From the NCBI GenBank assembly GCA_022575985.1, contig JAKSXM010000288.1, positions 5,421,501 through 5,485,500 on the forward strand: DNA of 64,000 nucleotides. The letters run 5' to 3'. This DNA is from Anagrus nilaparvatae (Eukaryota; Arthropoda; Insecta; Hymenoptera; Mymaridae). This document shows positions 24,301 through 35,132 of the stretch, piece by piece. Both the position numbers and the translations under genes were made by a program. Every line of letters begins with the position of its first letter. The stretch's first letter is position 1. The notes beneath the pieces were generated by a model. It searched no databases, was not told the origin of the DNA, and saw only the letters and a program-made list of their open reading frames with translations.

Positions 24301-27300
24301 TTTTGCATAATATAATGGGCAAGAAAGCCATCTCCCTAGGGTAGAAAATAGAGTTTTTTCCCCTAGATATGTAAAAATGTTTATTTTGCTTAAATTACCT
24401 AGATTAGCCTATATATTTAATAATTTGTTACTACTAAATTTCCCATATAATTTAATTTTCCATATAGATAAAAATAATATTAAATTATATTTTAAAAGAC
24501 TCACATGTGCTGGCAAACAACTCTGTATTTTATGTATAAATTGGTTAACAATGCATAAAGAAACCACCTACACTAACTTTTTTTTAAACATCAAAAGAAA
24601 TTGATCGTTAAAGTTTAAAACATTTAAAATTTTATGCTTAGACGTATTATATGAATATGCATTTATTTATTTTTGGAAACATTAAAAATTCATATGGTTG
24701 CTTATAATTATACAATTATTCAGCTAAAAAATACTGTGAATCCTTACAGTTTGAAAACACAAAATTTTTTAATAGGGATAAAATTTTTGTTTTTATTTTA
24801 TTTTATATTAATAATTATTTCTTTTATTAAGTAATTTGATTTACATTATTTTATTTGTATAGCTCGATGTATTAAAAAAGTTGGTAATTTTTGCTTGAAT
24901 ATTTTGTAGATTTATGTTGTAAATTTAATTATGTTGTATATTTTCCAACGAAATATATTATTTTTTTAATTTGCTAGATTTATATTTTTAATTAATTTTC
25001 TTAATTTAGTTTGTTTATAAATGTTGTACTTATAGAATGCTTAAATTTTATTTATTTATTTTTTCTTTGTCATTTTGGTGGTGGGCCAAAAATCCACTCA
25101 ATACAACATTTTTTCAATTTTTTTAATTTTAAATTTTTATAGGTATATTAATTGAAAAAATTTTATTCAAATTACAAAAAAAATTACTATTTTATTTAAA
25201 ATTTTATGTTAACAAAAAAAAAAAAATTAAAATCATCGGATTGAAACCAATGTGTTTTAGTCTTGGAAATGGTGTCGATTATCCAATAATGGGTCAGCCT
25301 CAAGATGGACCAACAATATCATACAATTCAATGGGCAGAACTCAAAACAGGTTAGATTAAATAACCATTATATTGTAAAAGAAAAATAATTTAGAAAAAA
25401 TTAATTTATAATTAGTATATTTATTAAATATTATTTTTTTTATTTTGGAACTCATTTTAAATATTAAATTAAAATATCAGCTCAAATATATCATCATCAA
25501 GTTCCCAATTGGATAAATTTAAGGCATGAAATAAGCATGGCATTTTCTATTTTTTGCTTGCAGATTTGGTAACCAATAATATTAAATATCTCAAGTATTT
25601 ATTTGGTAGATGCTTTTAATTAAAATTTAATTTTTAAGGTATATTACTAATACTAATATAATTAGAACTAATAAGTGTTACGCTGTATTGTATTGTTAAT
25701 TCTGCATTTTGTTAATTTGCTTATTTTAAGTAATTATTTTTGCTTATGCTTTTTTTTTTAATTTATATTATTTGTGACTATGAAAATTTTGAAAATCTGA
25801 TTTAAAAAAATCTCATGTTCCTGTAATTTATTTTTTTTGTCATGTATCGTAAACAATATTTTAGTTAGTAAAGTATCGAAAAAATGTATAATTGTGTTTG
25901 GTGTTTTTTTTTTTTGTAAATAAAGAATAAATAAAAATTTGTTAAAGTTTAAATTTCTATGAAACACAGACATTTATAACCCACATTTAAACATTTTACA
26001 TATTAATAAATCAGCATGACAATAATTACCTAAATTACATAGACTTATTAAAACTGACTCAAATATTTTGTCCGACAAAAAAAAATACTACCTACAAATA
26101 AATAAAAATTTTGCTAAATGTATTAGAAACGCGTTTAATTGTTTTCACCTTAAAGGTATTGTGCATCTGGTTCCTATACCTATAGATACACATGATTTTA
26201 ACTTTCTTGATGGCATAAGTATATGTATGAAAAAATTTTGAATTGTTTATGAAATAAAACTAGTATCCTACTGTTTGTTTTTGTACAATTTTTAAGAATA
26301 TAAATAAAATTTAAATAAATATTTGTCGGATCAACAATTTGGACTGTATTTGAATTTTAAAATTCATAAAGCGCTTTTAAATTTTTGATTTAAAATTACA
26401 TTTGTTACCGCTCTAAATTTTTTTGAATGATAATTCTAAAATTTAGCCAGTGAGATCTGTTTACACTTATTAGGGTAAACTTTGGCTTATTTAAAATCTT
26501 TTAAAGTTTCACTTAAAAAAGTGCTGAACTTAACTTATGAATTTGGAAAATTTTAATTTCATGAAGCTGGCTAAAATTTTTAAATTTATAAAAATAATTT
26601 AAAAAAATTTTTTTCTTCAAAGCTTAATAGTTAATTAATTAATAGCTAGTAAATAAATTAGTTATTGATTATAGTTGGCTGCTTAGAATTTCCACAGTTA
26701 AATTCTATTTTAAAATTCAAATTTTATTCATAATCAATAAAATCATTCACATAATTATGCCATATTAGCCATACATAAATATCAAGGAACAAAAAAAAAT
26801 ATTACCTTTTTTTGGGATATGTTGGGATTTATAGTTTTGGAGATGGAGTAACATTCCCAGAGAGGCAACTTGATGAAGATTCACAATCTTTATTAGGAGT
26901 GGAAAGTCAACAATGGGGAGATGAAACTCAACTTGACACAGCCTCAGTTTCTGGGTCTCGTTCAGGTATTAATAGAGTCAAGAAAAAAGTAGTTGAAATT
27001 TTTAAAATTTTAGAAATAATTTTTACAATAAATGTATTTAAATATATATGACGTGATTATCTTATTTATTATAAGAAAGTATTTAAAAAAAAAAAATAGA
27101 TAATTATCTTAGCCACAAATAAAAAAATGAGCTATTTAGCTATGTAGCTTGATGTATAAAGCTGAAGATTTGAGTAATGGTGTTGGAGAAAAAAGCAAAA
27201 TTAAAATTTTTTATATTATTCTAATTATCAGTAAGTTAAAAAATGCTATTTAAAATTAACCAAAAATGCGTTAAAAATCTAACTAAAAATAAATTAACAT

Positions 27301-28825
27301 ATTAAATGCAAATTAAATACTAATAACTAACAATAAAATTAAACAAATTTGTTTTTAAAAATTGAACAATATCATTGAATAAAAAGTTCTGTAAAATTTA
27401 ATGTACGATCTAAAATAGGTCAGCTTTAGATTCCATGACATTGGTACAGGAAGCTACAATATTGGCTCTAGGAACTGGGTAATAATATGTCAAATAAACA
27501 TATTTTATGGTTTATTAATTAACAAATACACATATAAAACTAAAATATATTTAAAAAAGCTATTGTCGTTCTGATTGTCAATACTCAGGTGTCTGTCTTT
27601 TGTTTTTTTTTTGTTTTTTTTTGTTTTTTTTGTAACTAACAAGTTTTTTGGGTATATTTGCATGTTTAATATCAATGTATAAAATTAAATTTTGAAAGTT
27701 TTAAAGAAAAAATTTTTATGACATTGTGCACCTGTTATTATTATGATTATATTATTTATTATGTCATTTTATTATTATTATTCTGGTTGTTATGATAAAA
27801 GGGTTGTTTTTAAAATTGTTTATACTACATTTTAATTAAATGTTTTTTAAAAATTTGTTAATAAATATTTATACAATTAAAAAAAGTAATCAGCACATTT
27901 TTTTATTAACAGATGCTAGTAAATTGAAAAAAGATAAAATTCAAAATAAAATTTTCCTGTTAGATATATGTGAGTAATTTTTCTAGCAATGAGAATGAGG
28001 AATTTTCAATATCAAAGAAATTTTCTGGCAATCAATTGAGTAATTTGCAAGCAATAATACTTCTGATCAGAAGTCGTATTTTTAAAAATCTTTTAATTCA
28101 TATCAAGCGAATGAAAATTAGTAGAGTTTTAAATAAAATGATAGGAAAGGTTTTTTTTAATTTTATATACTAAACTGCTAGCATTAAATTAAATAATTAT
28201 TACGAATAAAACATTTTATTGAATTTTTTAGTAGAGAGAAAATATTAAAATATACGTATAAATATTTAAAATGAATCTTTAAAAGTCTTCGAAGTCCCAT
28301 GTTAAATATTACTCTGAATATTTAATTTGTTAATTAACCAAGAGTCAGAAAAAGTATTACAGACTAAGATTATCTGACTGAACCTGTAGACCTTCAATAA
28401 AAGTAAATTGATGCTTAATTAACTCTTTATAAAATACAAAGTTTTAAAGAGGTGATATGGGTTTTAGAAAGTTCTATATTGATTTAACATTTTTTTTAAT
28501 TCAGTGATTCCTTGAACCTTTTTGTACCTCACATAAAACTCTGAAAAAATGTGTACAAAATTTATGAGTTTAAAGTTTTTTAAAAATAATTATTAGAGTC
28601 ATATTATTGTTTTTTGTAAAGTCCGCTTTATGATTAATATTCATTGACTCGAATAATAAAGTATTAGATTTAATTATTATGTATAGAATAGTTACTAATA
28701 CTACTTTATACAAGATAATTTATTATGTATTAAATAATTATTATTTTATTTTTAGCACTGCTGTCATAGCTCAACCAATGGACGTAAATCAACCATTAGT
28801 AGATTCTACTCGACAAATTGTCTGA
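21382..28825 (+). CDS. Palmitoyltransferase, ZDHHC2/15/20 type
   Basis: Exons 21382-21529, 21810-21836, 21921-22015, 22098-22224, 22288-22511, 22580-22709, 22776-22905, 26835-26965, 27424-27478 and 28756-28825 join in frame to 378 residues. The enzyme attaches palmitate to cysteines of membrane proteins in the secretory pathway or plasma membrane. Four membrane segments lie near 26-49, 59-80, 176-200 and 216-244. The cysteine-rich domain at 137-171 has the DHHC motif at 162-165, with C165 the acyl-accepting residue, plus the zinc-ligand cysteines and histidines (C137, C140, H150, C151, C154, C157). S248-E251 (STLE) fills the TTxE place, and N275-G281 (NFQEVFG) is a PaCCT motif. Exon 1 reads [18 protein letters not shown]; an earlier start in another exon is possible. 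The first residues are therefore the weakest part, while the core is certain. Alternative tails are listed separately. Confidence 0.92.
22906..25260 (+). other. Intron 7 of the palmitoyltransferase gene
   Basis: This AT-rich intron of about 2.35 kb contains a dispersed repeat at 24165-24365. That repeat is close to the interior of the element at 46181-46621 and in the same orientation ('acgagcgagtg', 'gaaccccatattttt', 'ataatgggcaa'). The small frames within it are not considered genes. Confidence 0.6.
24165..24365. repeat. Dispersed repeat shared with 46365-46560
   Basis: The two copies share 'cacgagcgagtgtagac', 'gttgaaccccatatttttt', 'ataatgggcaa' and 'gtagaaaatag' in the same order. The copy here lacks the flanking ends seen at 46181 and 46621. 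Confidence 0.65.
25261..25529 (+). CDS. Alternative C-terminal exons of the palmitoyltransferase (8 and 8b)
   Basis: Exon 8 (25261-25350) starts after 'tgtgttttag' and encodes [17 protein letters not shown].., ending at a donor AACAG|GTTAG. Its opening matches that of exon 9 at 26835 ([13 protein letters not shown]), and both accept the same phase-2 junction from exon 7, so they look like a duplicated exon. Exon 8 keeps phase 2, which fits a short following exon at 25481-25529 (after 'aaaatatcag'). That exon encodes [14 protein letters not shown] and then a stop. Exons 1-7 plus 8 and 8b would give 339 residues. Splicing exon 8 into exon 9 is also in frame (408 residues) but would repeat the motif. 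Exon 8 is well supported; 8b is inference. Confidence 0.6.
27913..27977 (+). CDS. Possible further alternative last exon of the palmitoyltransferase
   Basis: After 'tttttttattaacag' the sequence continues exon 9 in phase with [21 protein letters not shown] and a stop. The peptide is basic with a short hydrophobic end. Only splice phase and the acceptor support it; chance is a real alternative. Confidence 0.2.
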
Positions 28826-31800
28826 TATTATAACGGTAAGGATATAAATTTATTTTATCTATACTTATAATAATAAACGAATATTAAAAGAAAGAAAAAA
28901 TATTTTGGAAATATTTCTTCGATGTCGATGATAATAAATATTTTATAATGAAAAAGAACAATAAAATTTATAAAAAATAAAGACAAGGCAAAAATTATAA
29001 TAATTATGCAATAATCATAAAGTATATAAATATTGATATAGAATAGTATCAAATGTTATTATCTTGCTGTATAGATTTTTTTTTTAAATTTAATATTCCT
29101 ATAAAATGTTATAATATTCAAAAGTAACTTCCATCCAAAATGTTATAATTTTTTTTTATACTTAAAATACTCATCGCATTTTTCCTTTTTTTTTTTTTAA
29201 TATTCAAATTTAATTCTACTTATTATTATTTTGTCGATTATAATAAAAACAATAAAAAGAACTGAAAAAAATCTATGTTTAATTCGAATATATAATCTGC
29301 CAAAAAATGCAGATTATTATAAAAAAGTAATTTATACCGATACCACTTGTAACAACTAAAATATACTTAAATATATAGCAAAGTCATAATATATAATTTT
29401 TTACTAAAAAGAAAAAAAAAACAAGATTGTGATTATTCGCTATTAAATTTTTATAATGGCAGTTTAAAAATATTTGTATAATAAATATTAATACTATTGT
29501 GTGCTTAAAAGACAATTATGTAAATAACTGATGGATATGTTAGGTAATAAGAAATATTTGATAATAATTTTGTTATAAAAGACTTTACTTACTTAATTTT
29601 TTTCTTTCGTTAAGGTGTTAATTTTTACCTCATGTATTTTTACAATCATTTGAAGTCATTTTTAATTTAATTTTTTTTTTCATTGATAAATAAAGTTTTT
29701 ATGGATATAAAGTACATTAATACGCTTTAATTTTTCCTAAATGAACAAATTTTTATTTAATAAGTAATTACGCATTAAAAAAAATGCTTTTTTTACCCAT
29801 TTTTTATTGTTAAAAAACAAAAGCTCAATAAATTCCTTTCTAGACCTATAATAATTTTTTTTTAATTCCATGTGCTCTTTTATTATGCCAAAGAGTATAG
29901 TAAAAACCCACAAGATTAAAAAAAATTTATTAGGTCTAGAAAGGGCTTAATAAACATATTATGAAAATAAAAATTCTATTAATCAAGCTCAATAACTTAA
30001 AAAGTATTTTGTAAATACTAAATAATGTTAATTTTAAGTAATACGCAAATATGTATTTTAAAAAATCATTATTTATAACTATAAAAAATATTTCTAAATA
30101 TTTTGTAAATATATATAAGTAATGAGTTTAAATAATTTTCATTTTTTCTTTTTTCTATGTGAAAAATTATTGTTTAAATTACTTTGTTTGAAAATTTGAA
30201 CAAAATATTTTTTATTGTTTCTTGAATTTTTCATATAGTATTATTATTGTTTAAATTTTAGAGCGGAGTAAAAAGAAAATGTATTCTTTGAGTAACTTTT
30301 TATCATTTAAAATTCTAATTAAATATTTGTATAGAGAAGAAAAAATTAAAATAGCGCAAAATAATTAAATATCAACCGCAACTCTGAATGCTTTTTAAAC
30401 AAAGCTAATTAATATAACCCATAAAGAATTCTTTGAATATCTTAGAATTGTATTAAGAATTAGAAAATTGTGTTAAGATTTATGTTAATTAGTTGGCTAA
30501 AAGTTTAATTTTACAAATAATCAAAAAAAGTAAACTTAACGTCTTCTCTATATTTGAATGTAAATGATAATAAATATTTAAACAATAATCAATTATAATT
30601 TAACAATTAATTCACAATAATTTTCAATACAAATTTAACTAAAAAAAAAAAAAAATAATAAAAGTTGCCTATAAATATGTAAATTTTAAAATTTTAAATA
30701 TAATACTAATAAATATTGTTCCCTTATGGGGCTTTAGTATGGCGGATAAACAAATACAATACAATACTAATAAATATTTGATATTTAAAATAAAAATAAA
30801 TGTTTTATATATATAAAAAAAAACATCGATGCCTTGTAATATTTTATTCAAAAAATAATAATAAAATTTGTAACGATAATAAAATTTTTAATAATAAATT
30901 TTTGCTATTAATTAAATAGAGCTCACATATTTTATGATAAAATATCTAAAGTTTTTTTTTAATAAGTCGAACATAAGTATTTACTTATACTAATTAATTA
31001 ACATTTTTTTTGTATTGATAATTAAGAAAAACTTCCTATATTTAATATGATTAACATATTTAAATTTAATACCTCATATATATATATTTGTATTGAAATA
31101 AAATAAAATATAAAAGATTGTTGTTTTTTTTGTAATATTAATAAAATTATAATTGTAATAATTTAATCGAGTATATAAATATATAAAAATGTGGAACAAA
31201 AAAAAATTATGCGATTGTATAAAAATTATTAAATGTGAACATAAAGTGTTAAGTTTTTCAATGTAAAGTTTTTTTAAAATTAATTTATATAATAAAAATT
31301 GGCTTTTATAAAAATTGTGATTAAAAAAAAAAAAAATTTTTTTAAATTTTGAATTATTTTGTAAAATTTAAAAGGATGTGATAAAAGAGAAAAGATTTTT
31401 CAAAATTAAACTTTATTTGTTTCTTAATTTAAGTAAATAATTCATCGATAAATTAATAAAAAAAGATTGTGTAAAAAATAATAAAATATTTATAACGCAT
31501 ATTATATATATATACGATTGAATAAATGTTAATTATTTTAAATTTTGGGTTTTTTATTTATTGGCTTCTAATCCAAGTTAAATCCTATTCAGGTATAATT
31601 CTATCAACGAAGAAATTTTCTTTGCTAATTTCTTGGTTCCACTTGAAGAAAATCTGTAGAAAATTTTCTGTTAAATAATAATCATAAAAAAATATAGGTT
31701 TAGTAAATAATAATAAGTAAGTTACAATAATAATTATTATATTTATTTTTTATTTCATTTTTTTAATTTTCAATAATTAAACATTATAAATAAACAACGT

Positions 31801-32214
31801 TAAATATTACTTTTATACTTTTTTATATTATATTAAAATTATAACTTAAAATATAATACATACATAATATATTCTTTGGATTAATTTAATGTATAATATA
31901 AAATTTAATTTTATAAATAATCAGTATTTCATTAGAATTTTTTTTATAGTAATTTTATATTTTTAAAACTTTAAAAAAATTTTGTATTATTAAATATAAA
32001 GAATTTATTTATTTATTTTATCAACAATTTATATCAAGTATAATTTTTAGGCGAATAATAATACTTTAAGCGAACAAATTTTATAAAGTGTGTATACTAA
32101 AAGTTTATAAATAATTACATATTTATTGAAAAACGTATTATTATACAAAGTAAAATAGGTATATCTTAACCGTATATTAATATTTTTTAATGATACCATG
32201 ACCAGAAAATTAAA
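28826..32214. other. AT-rich region downstream of the palmitoyltransferase gene
   Basis: It presumably contains the 3' untranslated region, as many AATAAA words occur (for example near 29688). No coding exon is supported. A small inverted repeat lies at 29825-29960. Confidence 0.5.
29825..29960. repeat. Short inverted repeat
   Basis: 'attcctttctagacctata' pairs with 'taggtctagaaagggctta' about 90 bp downstream. It is a small foldback with no coding content. Confidence 0.6.
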
Positions 32215-32410
32215 TTTTTTTGTCAGCGGCCAGAATGCAAATACGTATTTTCTCGCCACTAGCGTACAACTCTTGGACATAAAAAATGAATTCCCCAAAT
32301 CCCAGTTTACCTATGGTAATTTTGTCCCTCGTTTATAGATATCTATTTCTCGCCAATTAATAACTTAATTTAAGTGCAATCTGGGCCATTCTTTATTTTT
32401 TAGGAGTTGA
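32215..32410. repeat. 'cgtaaattacc' hairpin repeat family, copy 4 (degenerate)
   Basis: Shares 'tacgtattttctcgccact' and 'ccccaaatcccagtttacc' with the copies at 7577 and 14738. The second half is degraded ('taagtgcaatctgggcca'). Confidence 0.55.
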
Positions 32411-32609
32411 AAAATCAGATAAAGGATGCTTACTTACCATAAATAATTAATCTAAATTCAAAAAATTAATATTTATTTATATTATTATTATATTAACGTA
32501 TTTCTTAAAGTTTAATATATGAATTATAATTCATTATTTTCAAAAAATTCTTAAATAAACTTTTTTATTAATTTACTTTTTAAATAATTAATAAATAATT
32601 TTTATTGAT

Positions 32610-32963
32610 ATGAAAATTTTCGAGGGGCTACCATCTTGGAAATCGCGAATTTGATTTTAAAAAATTTTTGTTGATTTTTTTCTGATTTTGGCTTATTTGT
32701 ACCTCAATCATGAATCGTTACTAGTTGAGATGGTTTATTATTTTTTTTTTGTGATTTTTAGTGATTTTTTTTGTGATTTTTCGCGATTTTTTTCGTTCTT
32801 TAGCCTTATAATTCACCCTAGACCTCAAAAATCTATTTTTTTCTATTCAATATAATATTTAGCGATGTTTACCAAAAAAAATCACAAAAAATCATGAAAA
32901 ATCAAAAAAAATCAAAAAAAATCAAATTTGTGATTTCCAAGACGATAGTCCCTTGAAAATTTT
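32610..32963. repeat. Inverted-repeat element (about 350 bp)
   Basis: 'ttttcgaggggctaccatct' at the left pairs with 'gatagtcccttgaaaatttt' at the right. The inner parts are runs of 'gattttt' on one side and 'aaaaatc' on the other. Confidence 0.7.
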
Positions 32964-33106
32964 AAAATTTGTGTGAAATTACAATGAATTTAATATAATA
33001 AAAAAGTTTATTTAGCACCTTCTTAAATAATAATTATTAAAAAAAAAAATCATTATATTATACTTACAAATTATTTTAGTATACTAAATGATTATGAATA
33101 ATAGAA

Positions 33107-33269
33107 AGTTTGAGTGTGGGCCAAAAGTTTGACTTATAATTTTATAATGAGTGATTATCATTTCTAGTACATAACTTTTCAGAATATTATCTAGTACTAG
33201 TATAAAATTTTTTTTTTGATTTTTTTTTAATTGTTGTTTTATAGAAGAATTGAGCTCACACTCAAACTT
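33107..33269. repeat. Short inverted repeat
   Basis: 'agtttgagtgtgggcc' pairs with 'gagctcacactcaaactt'. The minus-strand frame spanning it is incidental. Confidence 0.55.
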
Positions 33270-34400
33270 AATTATTATATTAATATAACTAATCATTCTT
33301 TTATTAAAAAAATAAGTTTGTGTTTTAAATTAAAAATTTTGATTTTTTGATTTTTGGCAAAATAAAATTTTTTTAATATTGATAAATATAAATATGATAA
33401 TTTTTATCTTAAATGAAACTTATATAATTTTTTATTTTTATTGTCCTTAAATTTACTATTATAGTTAATTTATAAAATGCCTAGTTTTTTTTTCTTTTTT
33501 TTTAATTATTTTGAAAATTTAATTTATAGTTAATATACTACTTTTGAAAATAACTTTGGTTTTTAAGTATACATTGCACTTATATTTAAATTAATTAATT
33601 TAAGACTGAAAATTTTCAGTCTTCATTAAGATGAGTCTATATATGAAAAATGAAACTTTACTTTTACTTCGCTCGAATATAAAATCAATTTATATAGTGA
33701 TCAATAAGTAAAATTTCAATTATTTTACATTTTCTTTATTTTAACTTCATTTTAAATTTATGTAAAAGATCAAAGGCACTTTGAATTCTTTAGTATGTAA
33801 CATAGTTTTAGAAAATTTTTTTAAAGTCTTAAAAAAAATTATCACAGTTAGATTGAATTATTTGAAAATTGAACTACTGTGTGGAAAATTTAGCCAAGAA
33901 TTCAAATATTCAGCCAATGTTTAATTATCAAATAACTCAATCTAGCCGCTTTTGGTTTGACCAAACCTTATTTTTGTGTAGAGGCAGATATTGTAGATTT
34001 TATTTTTTCTGTTTGTTAAAAGTTGCACTGTAAAAAAATTTTGCTAGAAAATTCAAATTGCAAACAAGAATATCATTATTTTTCCACATAATTCTTTTTA
34101 AAATTAATTTTACGAACAGCTGCTCTAATCTGTTTGAATATTTAAGCAACACAATTAACAGTGCAAAATTTTAACTATCAGAAATTTGATAAAAAGCTTG
34201 AGAAGGCATTTTTACACTATACTGACGATTTATCGTATAGGCAGAATCAAAAATGATTTCTGTAAAATTTTATGTTTATACATTCTTAATTAATTAAGGT
34301 TTTGTTACATATTTGCTTATTACAAATATTGTAAGTTTTCATTTTGTTCTTTTTAACACGAATTTTATTTTGGTAGTCATTTTTTCTAGCATATTAAATA

Positions 34401-34625
34401 GGGGAGGTTGACTTGGCAAGCTTTTGGTGAAATAAAAACATCTTTAGAAAATATCAATGAGATTTAGATATGGTGCAAAATTTATTTCAGTAAGTGATCA
34501 AACCTGATTAAATCAAAAATTTTTATCTTAAAAGCTTTTTCCCAGTACCAATGAGAGAAGCTTTTACTTTCATATTAGCTAAAATATTTCAGTGGTTTTA
34601 CAAATATCACCAAATCAACCTCCCC
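34401..34625. repeat. Inverted-repeat element (about 225 bp)
   Basis: GGGGAGGTTGACTTGG at the left pairs with CCAAATCAACCTCCCC at the right, with 'ggtga' and 'tcacc' inside. It is noncoding. Confidence 0.65.
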
Positions 34626-34839
34626 ATGTCAATATATATATATTTTATTTTATTTAGTTTTTATATAGGACTTAAACCGTTCAATTTATTTTCTACATTT
34701 TGTACGATTTTCTCATTTTATGATTAAAAACAGTCTGATTTTTTGATGTTTTTAAAACTTATGCATAGAGTAGCTCAAAGTCTTTACTTTAGCATTTGGA
34801 ATGCTTTTGAAATGCATTTGAGTAATTATTTACTTTTAA

Positions 34840-35019
34840 CATGGAACATGTTCATAAGTAGGCGGGCTATTTGAAAGTAATTTTTTAAGATGAAATAGGT
34901 AAAAATGGAATCAGTATGGCTAAAATATTCTGTTTTCACAAAAATCTTGAATCCCAATTTTTTATTGGCAGGGATGTTAAAAAAAATTTTTTTTAATGCT
35001 ACTATGAACATGTTCCATG
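34840..35019. mobile_element. CATGGAACATGTTC MITE, copy 1 (beside the chaoptin stop codon)
   Basis: The ends are CATGGAACATGTTCATA.. and ..TATGAACATGTTCCATG. The element is about 180 bp long and begins 113 bp downstream of the chaoptin stop codon, so it may lie in its 3' untranslated region. Related copies occur at 40039-40533 and 48340-48559. Confidence 0.75.
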
Positions 35020-35132
35020 GTCTTTGGTTACAAACTCACAAACCACATAAATTTTGTATTTATTTTTCCAATTACAAAAATTTCAAAATTATAAAAATAA
35101 AAAATGATTAAAAAAAAAAAATTAATTTAAAA

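Noticed and set aside
27970..28173. 67-codon frame [20 protein letters not shown]
   Set aside because: The start is polar and protein-like, but no splice phase joins it to the palmitoyltransferase and no independent start context was seen. It might be an alternative exon but I cannot support it.
33602..33624. 22-bp palindrome AAGACTGAAAATTTTCAGTC..
   Set aside because: Short and isolated; palindromes of this size in AT-rich DNA are expected by chance and no element context was found.
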